Assembly: GCA_012103295.1 (NCBI GenBank)
Contig: WLXB01000001.1
Span: 62,001 to 126,000, forward strand
Length of the DNA stretch: 64,000 nt
Direction: 5' to 3'
DNA from: Alphaproteobacteria bacterium
GTDB lineage: Bacteria; Pseudomonadota; Alphaproteobacteria; Rhodospirillales; Rhodospirillaceae
Shown here: piece by piece, positions 35,138 to 43,078 of the stretch
Layout: every line of letters begins with the position of its first letter
Position numbering within the stretch: the stretch's first letter is position 1
Notes under the pieces: model-generated
The model's input: only the letters and a program-made list of their open reading frames with translations
Databases searched by the model: none
Told to the model about the DNA's origin: nothing
Made by a program: the position numbers and the translations under genes

Positions 35138-36343
35138 ATGACCACAGAAAATGCAGCCCCTGTCTCCACGTGGTCGCCCCTGGCTGTGCCCCGTTTCCGG
35201 GCGTTCTGGATTGGCATGTCGCTCTCGACCACCGCGTTCTGGATGCAAAATATTGCCGTGACTTGGTTGATGCGCGATTGGACAGATGGCGATCCGGTCA
35301 TGATATCGCTTGTGCAAACAGCGCTTTTTCTGCCGGTCATGTTGTTGTCACTGCCGGCCGGAACAATTGCTGACATGTTCGACCGACGAAAGTTCCTGAT
35401 CTTCTCACAGATTTGGATGAGTTTGGCGCCGTTGGCAATCGCCGCCCTGGCTGTATTGGAGATTCGCAGCCCAATGGCATTGCTCGCATGTACCGTATTA
35501 CTGGCCATCGGTAATTCCATGAAATTGCCAAGCCAATCTGCACTGCTGCCATCACTGGTCGATAAAGATCACCTACCGTTTGCGATCAGTCTGAACAGCA
35601 TGGCTGTCAACGGTGGCAGGATAATTGGGCCAGCTTTCGCCGGTGCTCTGCTTCCGATCATCGGAGCTATGGCATTGTTTCTCGCGAATTCAGGAATTTA
35701 TTTGCTGTACGTTTTGATTCTTATGGGGTTTCCACCCGTCGCCAAAAAAAGCGTTGGTGACAAACCATCATTCGTCAAAGGTCTTATAGATTTGAGGGCA
35801 TGGGTGCAGGCAACCTCGAGCTACTCTGCAATCCTTTTACGCGGTGGTCTGTATTTCTGCGTTTGGTCTACGGTGCTGGCGATCGTACCTTTGATTGCGA
35901 AGGATGCGGCGGAGTTCGGCACCCTCTACGGACTGTTTGGCTTTGGCGCCATTGCTGGCGCATCGCTGTACGGGTCCCTATCAAAAGTCGCGGCCAGAAG
36001 CACGGCCGTGACCGGGGCCATTCTTCTTCACGCCCTATGCATCGGTCTACTGTCTATCGCCGGCTCGTTTGCGGTAATGGCCGCCTTGATGGCCGTGATA
36101 GGAGTCGCCTCTTTCTTTATCATGACGACCTTTCAAGTCAGCGCGCAGCTGCAATTGCCGGATGCCATCCGCGGGCGTGGTCTCGCCCTGATGACCACCG
36201 TTTTTATGGGGGCAACAGCACTCTCCAGCCCCGTATGGGGGTTTATCGCAGAAGCACAGTCGGCCAGTTCAGCGTTGCAGATAGCCAGTGGGTTTTCCAT
36301 CCTGTGCGCCCTCGCTTTCGCACAGCGAAAAATCGAGCCCTAG
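35138..36343 (+). CDS. MFS transporter, MFS_3 (enterobactin-exporter-like) type
   Basis: 401 residues with about 12 membrane segments. The N-terminal region (VPRFRAFWIGMSLSTTAFWMQ, split at about 15-35) and the motif PAGTIADMFDRRKFLIF match the MFS_3 group, which includes the EntS-type exporters. The substrate is unknown. The 2-oxo-acid dehydrogenase E1 gene begins about 118 bp downstream. The gene is divergent from the MBL hydrolase, with a 116-bp shared upstream region. Confidence 0.88.
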   Translation: MTTENAAPVSTWSPLAVPRFRAFWIGMSLSTTAFWMQNIAVTWLMRDWTDGDPVMISLVQTALFLPVMLLSLPAGTIADMFDRRKFLIFSQIWMSLAPLAIAALAVLEIRSPMALLACTVLLAIGNSMKLPSQSALLPSLVDKDHLPFAISLNSMAVNGGRIIGPAFAGALLPIIGAMALFLANSGIYLLYVLILMGFPPVAKKSVGDKPSFVKGLIDLRAWVQATSSYSAILLRGGLYFCVWSTVLAIVPLIAKDAAEFGTLYGLFGFGAIAGASLYGSLSKVAARSTAVTGAILLHALCIGLLSIAGSFAVMAALMAVIGVASFFIMTTFQVSAQLQLPDAIRGRGLALMTTVFMGATALSSPVWGFIAEAQSASSALQIASGFSILCALAFAQRKIEP

Positions 36344-36460
36344 GCACTTCCCTGGACCTTTGCGAGCGTGCAATCTATCCGTCTGAGGGCGGATCAATCA
36401 GAGACCTATAAAACTGCGATATCTGCCCTCTCACTGCTCAATAAGGGGGATGCCAATCCA

Positions 36461-38488
36461 ATGTCCGATCAAGCTTTTCCGAACGCGCTGCCGCAGGTCA
36501 CAGCACTCTCTATATATAAAACGATGACCCGCATTGAGGCGTGCGACCAGCGCATCCAACAACTACTGGCCGCCGGAGCGCTGCAGTTTCAGTACTACCC
36601 CTGTGGCGGACAGGAAGCTATTCCGGCTTCGATAGCCCCTCTCCTGAATACCGATGACCAAGTCGTAACAACCTATCGCGGTGTCCACGATATCGTCGCG
36701 AAGGGCACACCAATGGTCGAGATCATTGCTGAAATGATGGGCAAAGTGAACGGCACATCAAAAGGCAAAGGCGGTGCAATGCACCTGTCTGATCCCAACG
36801 CGGGCATAATGGTGACAACGGGAATCGTCGGTGCCGGCCTGCCTATCGCTAATGGCCTTGCTCTAGCCGCACAACTTAAAGGCACCGGGCGCGTGGTTGT
36901 CGTTAATTTTGGCGAAGGCGCCTCCAATATCGGCTCCTTCAACGAAAGCATCAACATGGCGGCGCTATGGGATCTCCCCGTGGTGTTCTTGTGCCAAAAC
37001 AATGCCTACGCCGAATATACGTCGTTTGCTGAGTCGACCCGCAGCAAAAGCATTGCAGGGCGCGCGGCTGGATACGGCCTCGCCGGAGAAACCGTCGACG
37101 GAACGGACCCCGATGCAATTCACGGCGCCGCTAAAATCGCCATCGACCGAGCGCGATCTGGCAAAGGACCAACGCTGCTGGAATGCAACGCGTACCGTTT
37201 ACAAGGTCACTCCTTTGGCAGCGAAGAAGACCATATGGATCAAGAAGAATTGGCCGCCGCTCGGGCCAATCCGCCGATCGCAAAATTCCGCGCCGCATTA
37301 ATCGAACGTGGTGACGCCACTGCGGCTGATCTGGATGCGATAGAAGCAGCCGCCAAAGCAGAAGTTGAGGAGGCCGTCGAGCAATCGATGGCCGCCGACA
37401 TGCCGGGAGAAGATGAACTTTATAGAGATGTGTTCGCCGATACGGCGGATATCCCATATGTCGGAACCGCGGCGGCCAAAGCAGAACCTGATCTCTCTGG
37501 GCGTGCCATACAGAACATCACCATGTGCCAGGCGATCACTGAGGCCCTTGACCTGGCGCTGGAGAAAGACCCCGACGTCTTTCTATTAGGGGAAGACATC
37601 GCCGACCCTGCTGGTGGTGTGACCAAGGCTACCGTTGGCCTGTCTACCAAACACGGCGTGGACCGAGTCAGAGCCACACCGATTTCCGAGCAAGCCATTA
37701 TCGGAGCGGCGATTGGTGCCTCGTTGTCAGGCATGAAGCCGGTGCCGGAGATCATGATCAACGACTTCACCATGGTCTGCATGGATCAAATCGCCAATCA
37801 CGCCGCTAAACTGCGCTACATGTCTGGTGGCCGAACAAGTGTGCCAATCACCATTCGCACCGTCACGGCGGGCAACATTGGCAACTTTGCAGCACAGCAT
37901 TCGCAATCTTTGGAGGCCTTTTTCACCCACACACCAGGGATGAAGGTCGTCGCACCAAGCACCGCAGCTGATGCGAAAGGATTGCTCTTGGCCGCCATCG
38001 CAGATCCTGATCCTGTCATGGTGATTGAACCGATGCGCTGCTACTACGTGCCCGCAGAAGTGCCCGAGGGCTATTACGAAATACCTTTGGGCAAGGCTGC
38101 TGTCAGACGTGAAGGTAAGGACGTCACTTTAATCTCGTATGGCTGGGCTGCAGTTGAAGCCGCCGCTGCTGCCGAGGCCCTTGCCGCAGACGGCATAGAC
38201 GCCGAAGTTATTGATCTGCGGTCGTTGGTGCCCCTGGACTTTGCGACATGCCTTGCGTCAGTAGAGAAAACGGGCCGGGCCGTTATCGCCCACGCCGCCG
38301 TAGAGTTCGGTGGCTTCGGAGCTGAACTGGCGGCCAAGCTGAGCGAAGAGCTTCACGGCAAACTCAAGGCACCGATCAAGCGCGTCGGTGGGACCTATAC
38401 ACCCGTCCCGTTCACACCCAGCCTTGAATCCCTACACTTCTTAACCTCCGACCGGATCAAAGACGTCGCCCAAGGAATTGCCGGTTAG
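36461..38488 (+). CDS. Fused E1 alpha/beta subunit of a 2-oxo-acid (or acetoin-type) dehydrogenase
   Basis: 675 residues from ATG 36461, which has GGGGGA about 10 bases upstream; an upstream in-frame ATG at 36368 lacks a ribosome site. The N-terminal half is E1 alpha, with a thiamine-diphosphate motif NFGEGASNIG...CQNNAY. The first residue is GEG instead of the usual GDG, as also seen in branched-chain E1 alpha. After a linker of about 40 residues, the E1 beta half has LLGEDIADPAGG and TPISEQAIIGAAIG. The two-subunit enzyme is normally split. The lipoyl gene follows after 12 bp. Confidence 0.9.
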   Translation: MSDQAFPNALPQVTALSIYKTMTRIEACDQRIQQLLAAGALQFQYYPCGGQEAIPASIAPLLNTDDQVVTTYRGVHDIVAKGTPMVEIIAEMMGKVNGTSKGKGGAMHLSDPNAGIMVTTGIVGAGLPIANGLALAAQLKGTGRVVVVNFGEGASNIGSFNESINMAALWDLPVVFLCQNNAYAEYTSFAESTRSKSIAGRAAGYGLAGETVDGTDPDAIHGAAKIAIDRARSGKGPTLLECNAYRLQGHSFGSEEDHMDQEELAAARANPPIAKFRAALIERGDATAADLDAIEAAAKAEVEEAVEQSMAADMPGEDELYRDVFADTADIPYVGTAAAKAEPDLSGRAIQNITMCQAITEALDLALEKDPDVFLLGEDIADPAGGVTKATVGLSTKHGVDRVRATPISEQAIIGAAIGASLSGMKPVPEIMINDFTMVCMDQIANHAAKLRYMSGGRTSVPITIRTVTAGNIGNFAAQHSQSLEAFFTHTPGMKVVAPSTAADAKGLLLAAIADPDPVMVIEPMRCYYVPAEVPEGYYEIPLGKAAVRREGKDVTLISYGWAAVEAAAAAEALAADGIDAEVIDLRSLVPLDFATCLASVEKTGRAVIAHAAVEFGGFGAELAAKLSEELHGKLKAPIKRVGGTYTPVPFTPSLESLHFLTSDRIKDVAQGIAG

Positions 38489-38500
38489 GGGGACGATTCG

Positions 38501-38737
38501 ATGGCAAAAATAATGTTGAAGCTGCCCAAGCTCGCTGTCTCCATGCAGGAAGGCACACTAAGAGAATGGTTTGTAGAGAGCGGGGCTCAAGTCACGCTCG
38601 GGCAACCGATTTACGCCCTGGAAACTGAGAAGACTACAGTCGAAATCGAAAGCCCGTTTGAAGGCACCTTCACCTGCATCGGCGAAGTTGGTGAGACTTA
38701 TAAGGTTGGAGACCCCATCGCTGAAATCCTGCAATAG
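38501..38737 (+). CDS. Stand-alone lipoyl-domain carrier protein
   Basis: 78 residues forming one biotinyl/lipoyl barrel. The modified Lys is K44 in LETEKTTVEIESP, the typical lipoyl loop. There is no catalytic acyltransferase domain. GGGGGA precedes the ATG. Its close position behind the E1 gene suggests it is the swinging-arm partner of that E1, as in systems where the lipoyl domain is separate. E2 catalytic and E3 dihydrolipoyl dehydrogenase genes are not in the window. Confidence 0.88.
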   Translation: MAKIMLKLPKLAVSMQEGTLREWFVESGAQVTLGQPIYALETEKTTVEIESPFEGTFTCIGEVGETYKVGDPIAEILQ

Positions 38738-38754
38738 CAAGGAAAGCTAAACCT

Positions 38755-39405
38755 ATGACAAAACCTGAATCTGTCGTTTCACGCCGCTCCTTCGGCACCC
38801 TGTCCTCCATCGCCGCTGCGACTACCATTGCCGGGCTATCCGGCTGCTCAGAAGCCAATGAAGAAACTGCAGTGAAAGACGCACCTAAAGACCACCTCAT
38901 CGGCACCATTTATCAAACCTGTTTCGTCGTCACCGACATGGAGGCCAGCATTAAGGAGTGGACGGAAAAACTTAAGATTGGCCCGTTCCTGATCTTCGAG
39001 AGTTTTGTCATGAATGACAAAGATGGCGCACCGCTGCCGTTCGACATCAAAATAGGTTTAGCCTACTCCGGTGATAGCTTCATCGAACTCATTCAACCAA
39101 ATGATGATCGGCCGAGTATTTATTCAGAGGTCGCCAACAATGGTGGAGGCTTCCACCACATCGCCAAATTGACCAGCGATTTAGACGCGTCTATCGCCGA
39201 GTCAGAAGCTGCCGGACACCCCCTCGCCGTTCTTGGACATTTCGAACCGAACAATCGACTGGCCTACGTGGATGCTCGCTCTACATATGGCGGATATATG
39301 GAGTACGTCGAATACAACGAGTTCATTGGCGGTTTACTTCATTACATGCGTGACGCGGCCGAGAACTGGGACGGCGTTACACCAACCATGCCGTTCCCTG
39401 AGTAG
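38755..39405 (+). CDS. Tat-lipoprotein of the VOC (glyoxalase/dioxygenase) family
   Basis: 216 residues. The N-terminus is a twin-arginine signal (VSRRSFGTLSS) that ends in a lipobox (LSGC at about 27-30), so the mature protein should be a lipid-anchored periplasmic protein. The rest has VOC-type beta-alpha-beta pairs: QTCFVVTDMEASI, SFIELIQP, GGGFHHIAKL and GYMEYVEYN. The His and Glu residues could bind a metal. Known VOC enzymes are usually cytosolic. It follows the lipoyl gene by 17 bp, so it is probably in the same operon as the E1. Confidence 0.86.
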   Translation: MTKPESVVSRRSFGTLSSIAAATTIAGLSGCSEANEETAVKDAPKDHLIGTIYQTCFVVTDMEASIKEWTEKLKIGPFLIFESFVMNDKDGAPLPFDIKIGLAYSGDSFIELIQPNDDRPSIYSEVANNGGGFHHIAKLTSDLDASIAESEAAGHPLAVLGHFEPNNRLAYVDARSTYGGYMEYVEYNEFIGGLLHYMRDAAENWDGVTPTMPFPE

Positions 39406-39419
39406 GCGCAATTGTCGTA

Positions 39420-40208
39420 ATGTCTTTTGATCGACGGTTTTGCCAAACCGCATTCGGAAAGGTGCATTATTGGGTTACGGGCAGCGGCCCATTCCTCACT
39501 CTGATTCATCAGTCTGCTCAGTCATCCGAAGAGTATGTAAAAATGGCCGCGCTGCTGGCCGACTCGTTTCAGGTCGTGGGTATCGACCTTCCAGGGCATG
39601 GCCGATCAGATAATCCAGAGCACGAACTGGAATTAGAAGAACTCACCGATTCTGTTTTAGCCGTACTGGATGAGTTGGGTGCTCAAAACACCCACGTGCT
39701 CGGCCATCATGGCGGAGTTAGCGTGTCGATTGATCTGGCTAACCGATTTGGAGATCGCGTTGACAAAGTCGTCATGTCAGGCGGTGGAACGCGCAGCCCT
39801 GAGCAGCTTGAGGCGTTGAAAAACACACCCATGACCAGGGATTTGCCGGTGGATTCGGCTGGCGATTTTCTATCTCAGACCTGGGCGGTCTATCGAAAAA
39901 TGAGTGCGAAGAAAACTCCACCAGAAATCACTGTCCAACCCTTCGCTGTCGGACTACAGGCTCGTCTTCGTCCGTTCGACATGCACCACGCCCTCTATCG
40001 CTGGGATGGCGAGAAAGCGCGTGAGATATTTGATAAAGAATCACTGCTGATACGCGGCAAAGAAGATCTGTACAGCGGCGACGTATCCGCACGACACAAA
40101 CAAATGGCAAACAGCACTTATGTGGAAATCGCCGATGGAGGCGCGTGGCTTTTCTACGAACAGCCGGAAGCCTGCGCCACGGTTATTCGCGATTTTTTAA
40201 TCGCTTAG
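39420..40208 (+). CDS. Alpha/beta-hydrolase fold protein lacking the catalytic Ser and His
   Basis: 262 residues with clear alpha/beta hydrolase order: SAQSSEEYVKM, GIDLPGHGRSDNP, then the nucleophile elbow VLGHHGGVS, and the late stretch IRGKEDLYS. The elbow has H97 where a Ser or Asp nucleophile is expected, and the C-terminal block is DGGAWLFYEQPE, with A242 in place of the catalytic His. A similar GHH elbow occurs in a known group of unclear function. It is likely not a classical esterase. It lies 14 bp after the Tat-VOC gene and is probably co-transcribed with it. Confidence 0.83.
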   Translation: MSFDRRFCQTAFGKVHYWVTGSGPFLTLIHQSAQSSEEYVKMAALLADSFQVVGIDLPGHGRSDNPEHELELEELTDSVLAVLDELGAQNTHVLGHHGGVSVSIDLANRFGDRVDKVVMSGGGTRSPEQLEALKNTPMTRDLPVDSAGDFLSQTWAVYRKMSAKKTPPEITVQPFAVGLQARLRPFDMHHALYRWDGEKAREIFDKESLLIRGKEDLYSGDVSARHKQMANSTYVEIADGGAWLFYEQPEACATVIRDFLIA

Positions 40209-40219
40209 CAGCAAAGCAT

Positions 40220-41788
40220 CTATAGGTTCTTAGCACTCATCTCAGCCGCAATATGGTCGGCCTGACGGATCGCCAAAGCGACAATGGTCAACGTGGGGTT
40301 CTCTGCGGTCGCAGTGGTGAATTGGCTGCCGTCTGAGATGAAGAGGTTTTTGACATCATGGGTTCGGCCGAAGCTGTTGACCACACCTTTGTCAGCGGCT
40401 GCACTCATCCGGCAGGTCCCCATATTGTGGGTCGCTGCCGCGGTGACAACATGGTGATTTTTGGTCGATCCGGCGGCACCTAATAAAGCCTCAGCCTGTA
40501 TTTTGAAGTGGGCTGACATAGCGTGATCATTGTCATGTTCCTCGACATGGATGATTGGTACCGGCAGGCCGTATTGATCCCGTTCGGTATCATGCAGTGA
40601 CACGCCATTTTGCGACCGCGGCATATCCTCACCGTTTAGCAGAACTCCCGCGAGGTGGTCGTATTTCTCAAGGAAACCGGTGTAATCGCGGCCCCAGCCA
40701 GCAGCGTCACCGACCACAGCTAAATTAGTAAGACCGAGGCTGACCGCTTCAATCAGGTACCCGCCGGCAAAACCACGGGTCGGGTCAAACTTGGCCTCGT
40801 CAAACACCGTGCCCGGCACCGTAATACCGCGATGCATGTTGACCGGTTTGTCGAACTCACCGAAGACAATGGCGCCCACATGGCGCACATAGTTACGACC
40901 CACCTCACCTGACGAATTGGCCATACCATCGGGAAAGAGCGATGAATTGGAGTTCAGCAGCAGACGCGGGGTCTCGATAGCGTTGCCCGCGACACACACA
41001 ACCCGCGCACTTTGGCGTTGCTCGACTCCCTCAGCATCCACATAGACAACACCGCTGGCGTTGCCCGCTTTGTCATGCTCGACCCGCAAGACCATGCAGC
41101 CCGAGCGGAGATCGAGGTTGCCGGTCTCTTCTGCTTTGGGAATTTCGGAATAGAGAGTCGACCATTTGGCGCCCATTTTGCAGCCTTGGTTGCAGAATCC
41201 GAGTTGGATACATGCACCGCGGCCATCGCGGAATTCTGAATTGATGGCTTGCCGTGCATTAGAAATCTGCGTGTAGCCAATTCTTTGCGCCCCGTTGTAT
41301 AGCACTTTGTAGTTATTGTTGGCCGGATGTCGCTGAATCCCATGGGTACCGGTGACACCCATTTTGTCTTCGGCCCGACTGTAATATGGATCGAGTTCAT
41401 CGTACGTAACCGGCCAATCGGCCAGCGATGCGCCCTCAACCTCACCATAGGTTGTCAGAGGCTTAAATTCATGAGGCTGAGCCCGGAAGCTTAGTCCGTT
41501 CCAATGCACGGTGGATCCACCAACCGCTTTGACGATCCAATTGGGGCCTTCAGGTGCCAGAGTCGCTGCAGGCCAATCCCCCGTGGCATAGCGCTTGTCT
41601 GCCCAGGTTAACTGTTGATAGGCCGCCAGTTCATTATTGTGAAAGTCGTCAATGGTGAACCTTGGTCCCGCTTCGAGCACAACAACCTTGATGCCCTTTT
41701 CGCATAATTCATGGGCAACTGTCGCACCGCCGGCACCAGAGCCAATAACGACGACCACGCTGTTGTCGGTTTTATCAAACTGAGTCAT
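40220..41788 (-). CDS. GMC oxidoreductase, gluconate 2-dehydrogenase large-subunit-like
   Basis: 522 residues from ATG 41788, chosen because it forms an ATGA overlap with the upstream small-subunit gene. FAD motif VVVIGSGAGGATVA at about residues 12-25. The middle includes VHWNGLSFRAQP and a Cys-rich stretch, CIQLGFCNQGC. The C-terminus has HNMGTCRMSA and ENPTLTIVALAIRQ, as in the gluconate/sorbitol-dehydrogenase-type subfamily. With the subunit-3-like partner it should be an exported or membrane-associated sugar or alcohol dehydrogenase; the cytochrome subunit is missing. Such enzymes are usually co-exported on the partner's Tat signal. Confidence 0.9.
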   Translation of the reverse strand: MTQFDKTDNSVVVVIGSGAGGATVAHELCEKGIKVVVLEAGPRFTIDDFHNNELAAYQQLTWADKRYATGDWPAATLAPEGPNWIVKAVGGSTVHWNGLSFRAQPHEFKPLTTYGEVEGASLADWPVTYDELDPYYSRAEDKMGVTGTHGIQRHPANNNYKVLYNGAQRIGYTQISNARQAINSEFRDGRGACIQLGFCNQGCKMGAKWSTLYSEIPKAEETGNLDLRSGCMVLRVEHDKAGNASGVVYVDAEGVEQRQSARVVCVAGNAIETPRLLLNSNSSLFPDGMANSSGEVGRNYVRHVGAIVFGEFDKPVNMHRGITVPGTVFDEAKFDPTRGFAGGYLIEAVSLGLTNLAVVGDAAGWGRDYTGFLEKYDHLAGVLLNGEDMPRSQNGVSLHDTERDQYGLPVPIIHVEEHDNDHAMSAHFKIQAEALLGAAGSTKNHHVVTAAATHNMGTCRMSAAADKGVVNSFGRTHDVKNLFISDGSQFTTATAENPTLTIVALAIRQADHIAAEMSAKNL

Positions 41789-42273
41789 GACAGTGGCTCC
41801 GGCAACCAATCAAGATCGTCGAAACCGCGAAACAGGTAGCCTCCTTGCTCGTACGAGGCACCCTCATAGCCGAAAGCCGGCCAGATTGCGGGGTTGCCAT
41901 ACAACCCAAACAAAGAGGTAACCCGTACGGTTATAAAAAATGGGGTACTCTCCACTGTTTTGAGAGCGGTAATGCGGTCTGCTTCGCCGCGATCGATCCA
42001 TGCCCCTTCCGCCGCCGCATCAAGCGCTGTCAATCCATCGCGTAACATAGCAAGCATATTGGGGTCAGCCGCAGCACCAGTTAACTGGCCAACCACTGCC
42101 TGATAAGGCTCATCACTCAACGCATCGTGGGGAAAAATATCCTTCACCATGCGCAACAAAGCCGCAGATTGCGCATCCGTAAACGGCTCTCCGGCCCGCA
42201 CCGGATACTGTGGCAAGGCCAGTGTAGCGATGGTTAGGACACTAGACCCTGCAAGAAAAGTGCGACGCTTCAT
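41785..42273 (-). CDS. Gluconate 2-dehydrogenase subunit 3 family protein
   Basis: 162 residues. It starts with a twin-arginine-like signal (MKRRTFLAGSSVLTIATLA) that is expected to carry the large subunit across the membrane. The mature part is a short helical protein with LLRMVKDIFPHD and a C-terminal YGNPAIWPAFGYEGASYEQGG. This matches the small subunit 3 of gluconate and sorbitol-type dehydrogenases. It overlaps the large-subunit gene by 4 bp downstream and the DUF1330 gene by 4 bp upstream, so all three are translated together. Confidence 0.87.
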   Translation of the reverse strand: MKRRTFLAGSSVLTIATLALPQYPVRAGEPFTDAQSAALLRMVKDIFPHDALSDEPYQAVVGQLTGAAADPNMLAMLRDGLTALDAAAEGAWIDRGEADRITALKTVESTPFFITVRVTSLFGLYGNPAIWPAFGYEGASYEQGGYLFRGFDDLDWLPEPLS

Positions 42274-42947
42274 GATGTGGCCTCAAACAGAAGAACAGTA
42301 AAATCAGATGCAGGTTGTCGGGTTGGAATGGCGACGTTCTGGTACGTATCAGAATACCAAAAATCTCTTGGCTCTTCGATCGACGGCCATTCAGAAAACA
42401 CGAGATATTGTGGCTGCCAATCACCGGCGAGAACGCGAGGCCCGTCTGGCAATGTCCATGCGCGATACACACCGCCACGTTCGATAATCATTGGAATGAT
42501 GGTTTCCATATATACGCCGATGGGCTCCGGGTCGCTGACCGTGCCTTGCACCAACATATAGGCTTTCGGACCGTCTCGGTTCGGGATCGTAACGTTTGCG
42601 GTTGTCGGTAAAGGCTCCTCTGGCAGACCGTCCTCTGGAATTCCGGGAACAGTAATCGCGTGGAGGAATGCCTCGTGTGAGAACACCTCTCCAAAAGCCT
42701 GCTGATTTTCATCGCTCGCCCAAAACTTTGACGCATTATCTTCAGATGAAAATTTAAGGACAAAAACGGCATGCGGAGAACTACCCTCTTCCAAAACCTC
42801 AGCCACCTTCGACGGCGCCGCAAGAATGGTTGAGCCGCCATATCCCTCAGCCGTAGAAGAAACAAGCCCTGCATAAGCAAGAACTGCACCGCTGGCTGCG
42901 GCATCTGCTTCGACTATAATAAACTGAGGCGAATCAAGGTCTGACAT
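42270..42947 (-). CDS. Two-domain DUF1330-like protein
   Basis: 225 residues from ATG 42947; the 30 residues upstream in frame look non-coding. The C-terminal half is DUF1330-like: AYMLVQGTVSDPEP, RAWTLPDGPRVLAGDWQPQYLVFSEWPS (in two parts), and FWYSDTYQNVAIPTRQ. The N-terminal half seems to be a degenerate second copy of the same fold (FIIVEADAAASGAV...FWASDENQQAFG). DUF1330 belongs to the dimeric ferredoxin-like barrel group. It is the first gene of the operon with the gluconate-dehydrogenase-like pair; its role there is unknown. Confidence 0.78.
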   Translation of the reverse strand: MSDLDSPQFIIVEADAAASGAVLAYAGLVSSTAEGYGGSTILAAPSKVAEVLEEGSSPHAVFVLKFSSEDNASKFWASDENQQAFGEVFSHEAFLHAITVPGIPEDGLPEEPLPTTANVTIPNRDGPKAYMLVQGTVSDPEPIGVYMETIIPMIIERGGVYRAWTLPDGPRVLAGDWQPQYLVFSEWPSIEEPRDFWYSDTYQNVAIPTRQPASDFTVLLFEATS

Positions 42948-43078
42948 GGGAGCTAGAGTGCCGTTACAACCACGGTTGATCAAGGTCGCAGTCAATATTG
43001 GACCAGAGGTGACTTCACTCCGCGTCCCAATGAGCATACCCTGAATTGTGGAATCATGAGCTGAAGTGGAGCTTCAAA

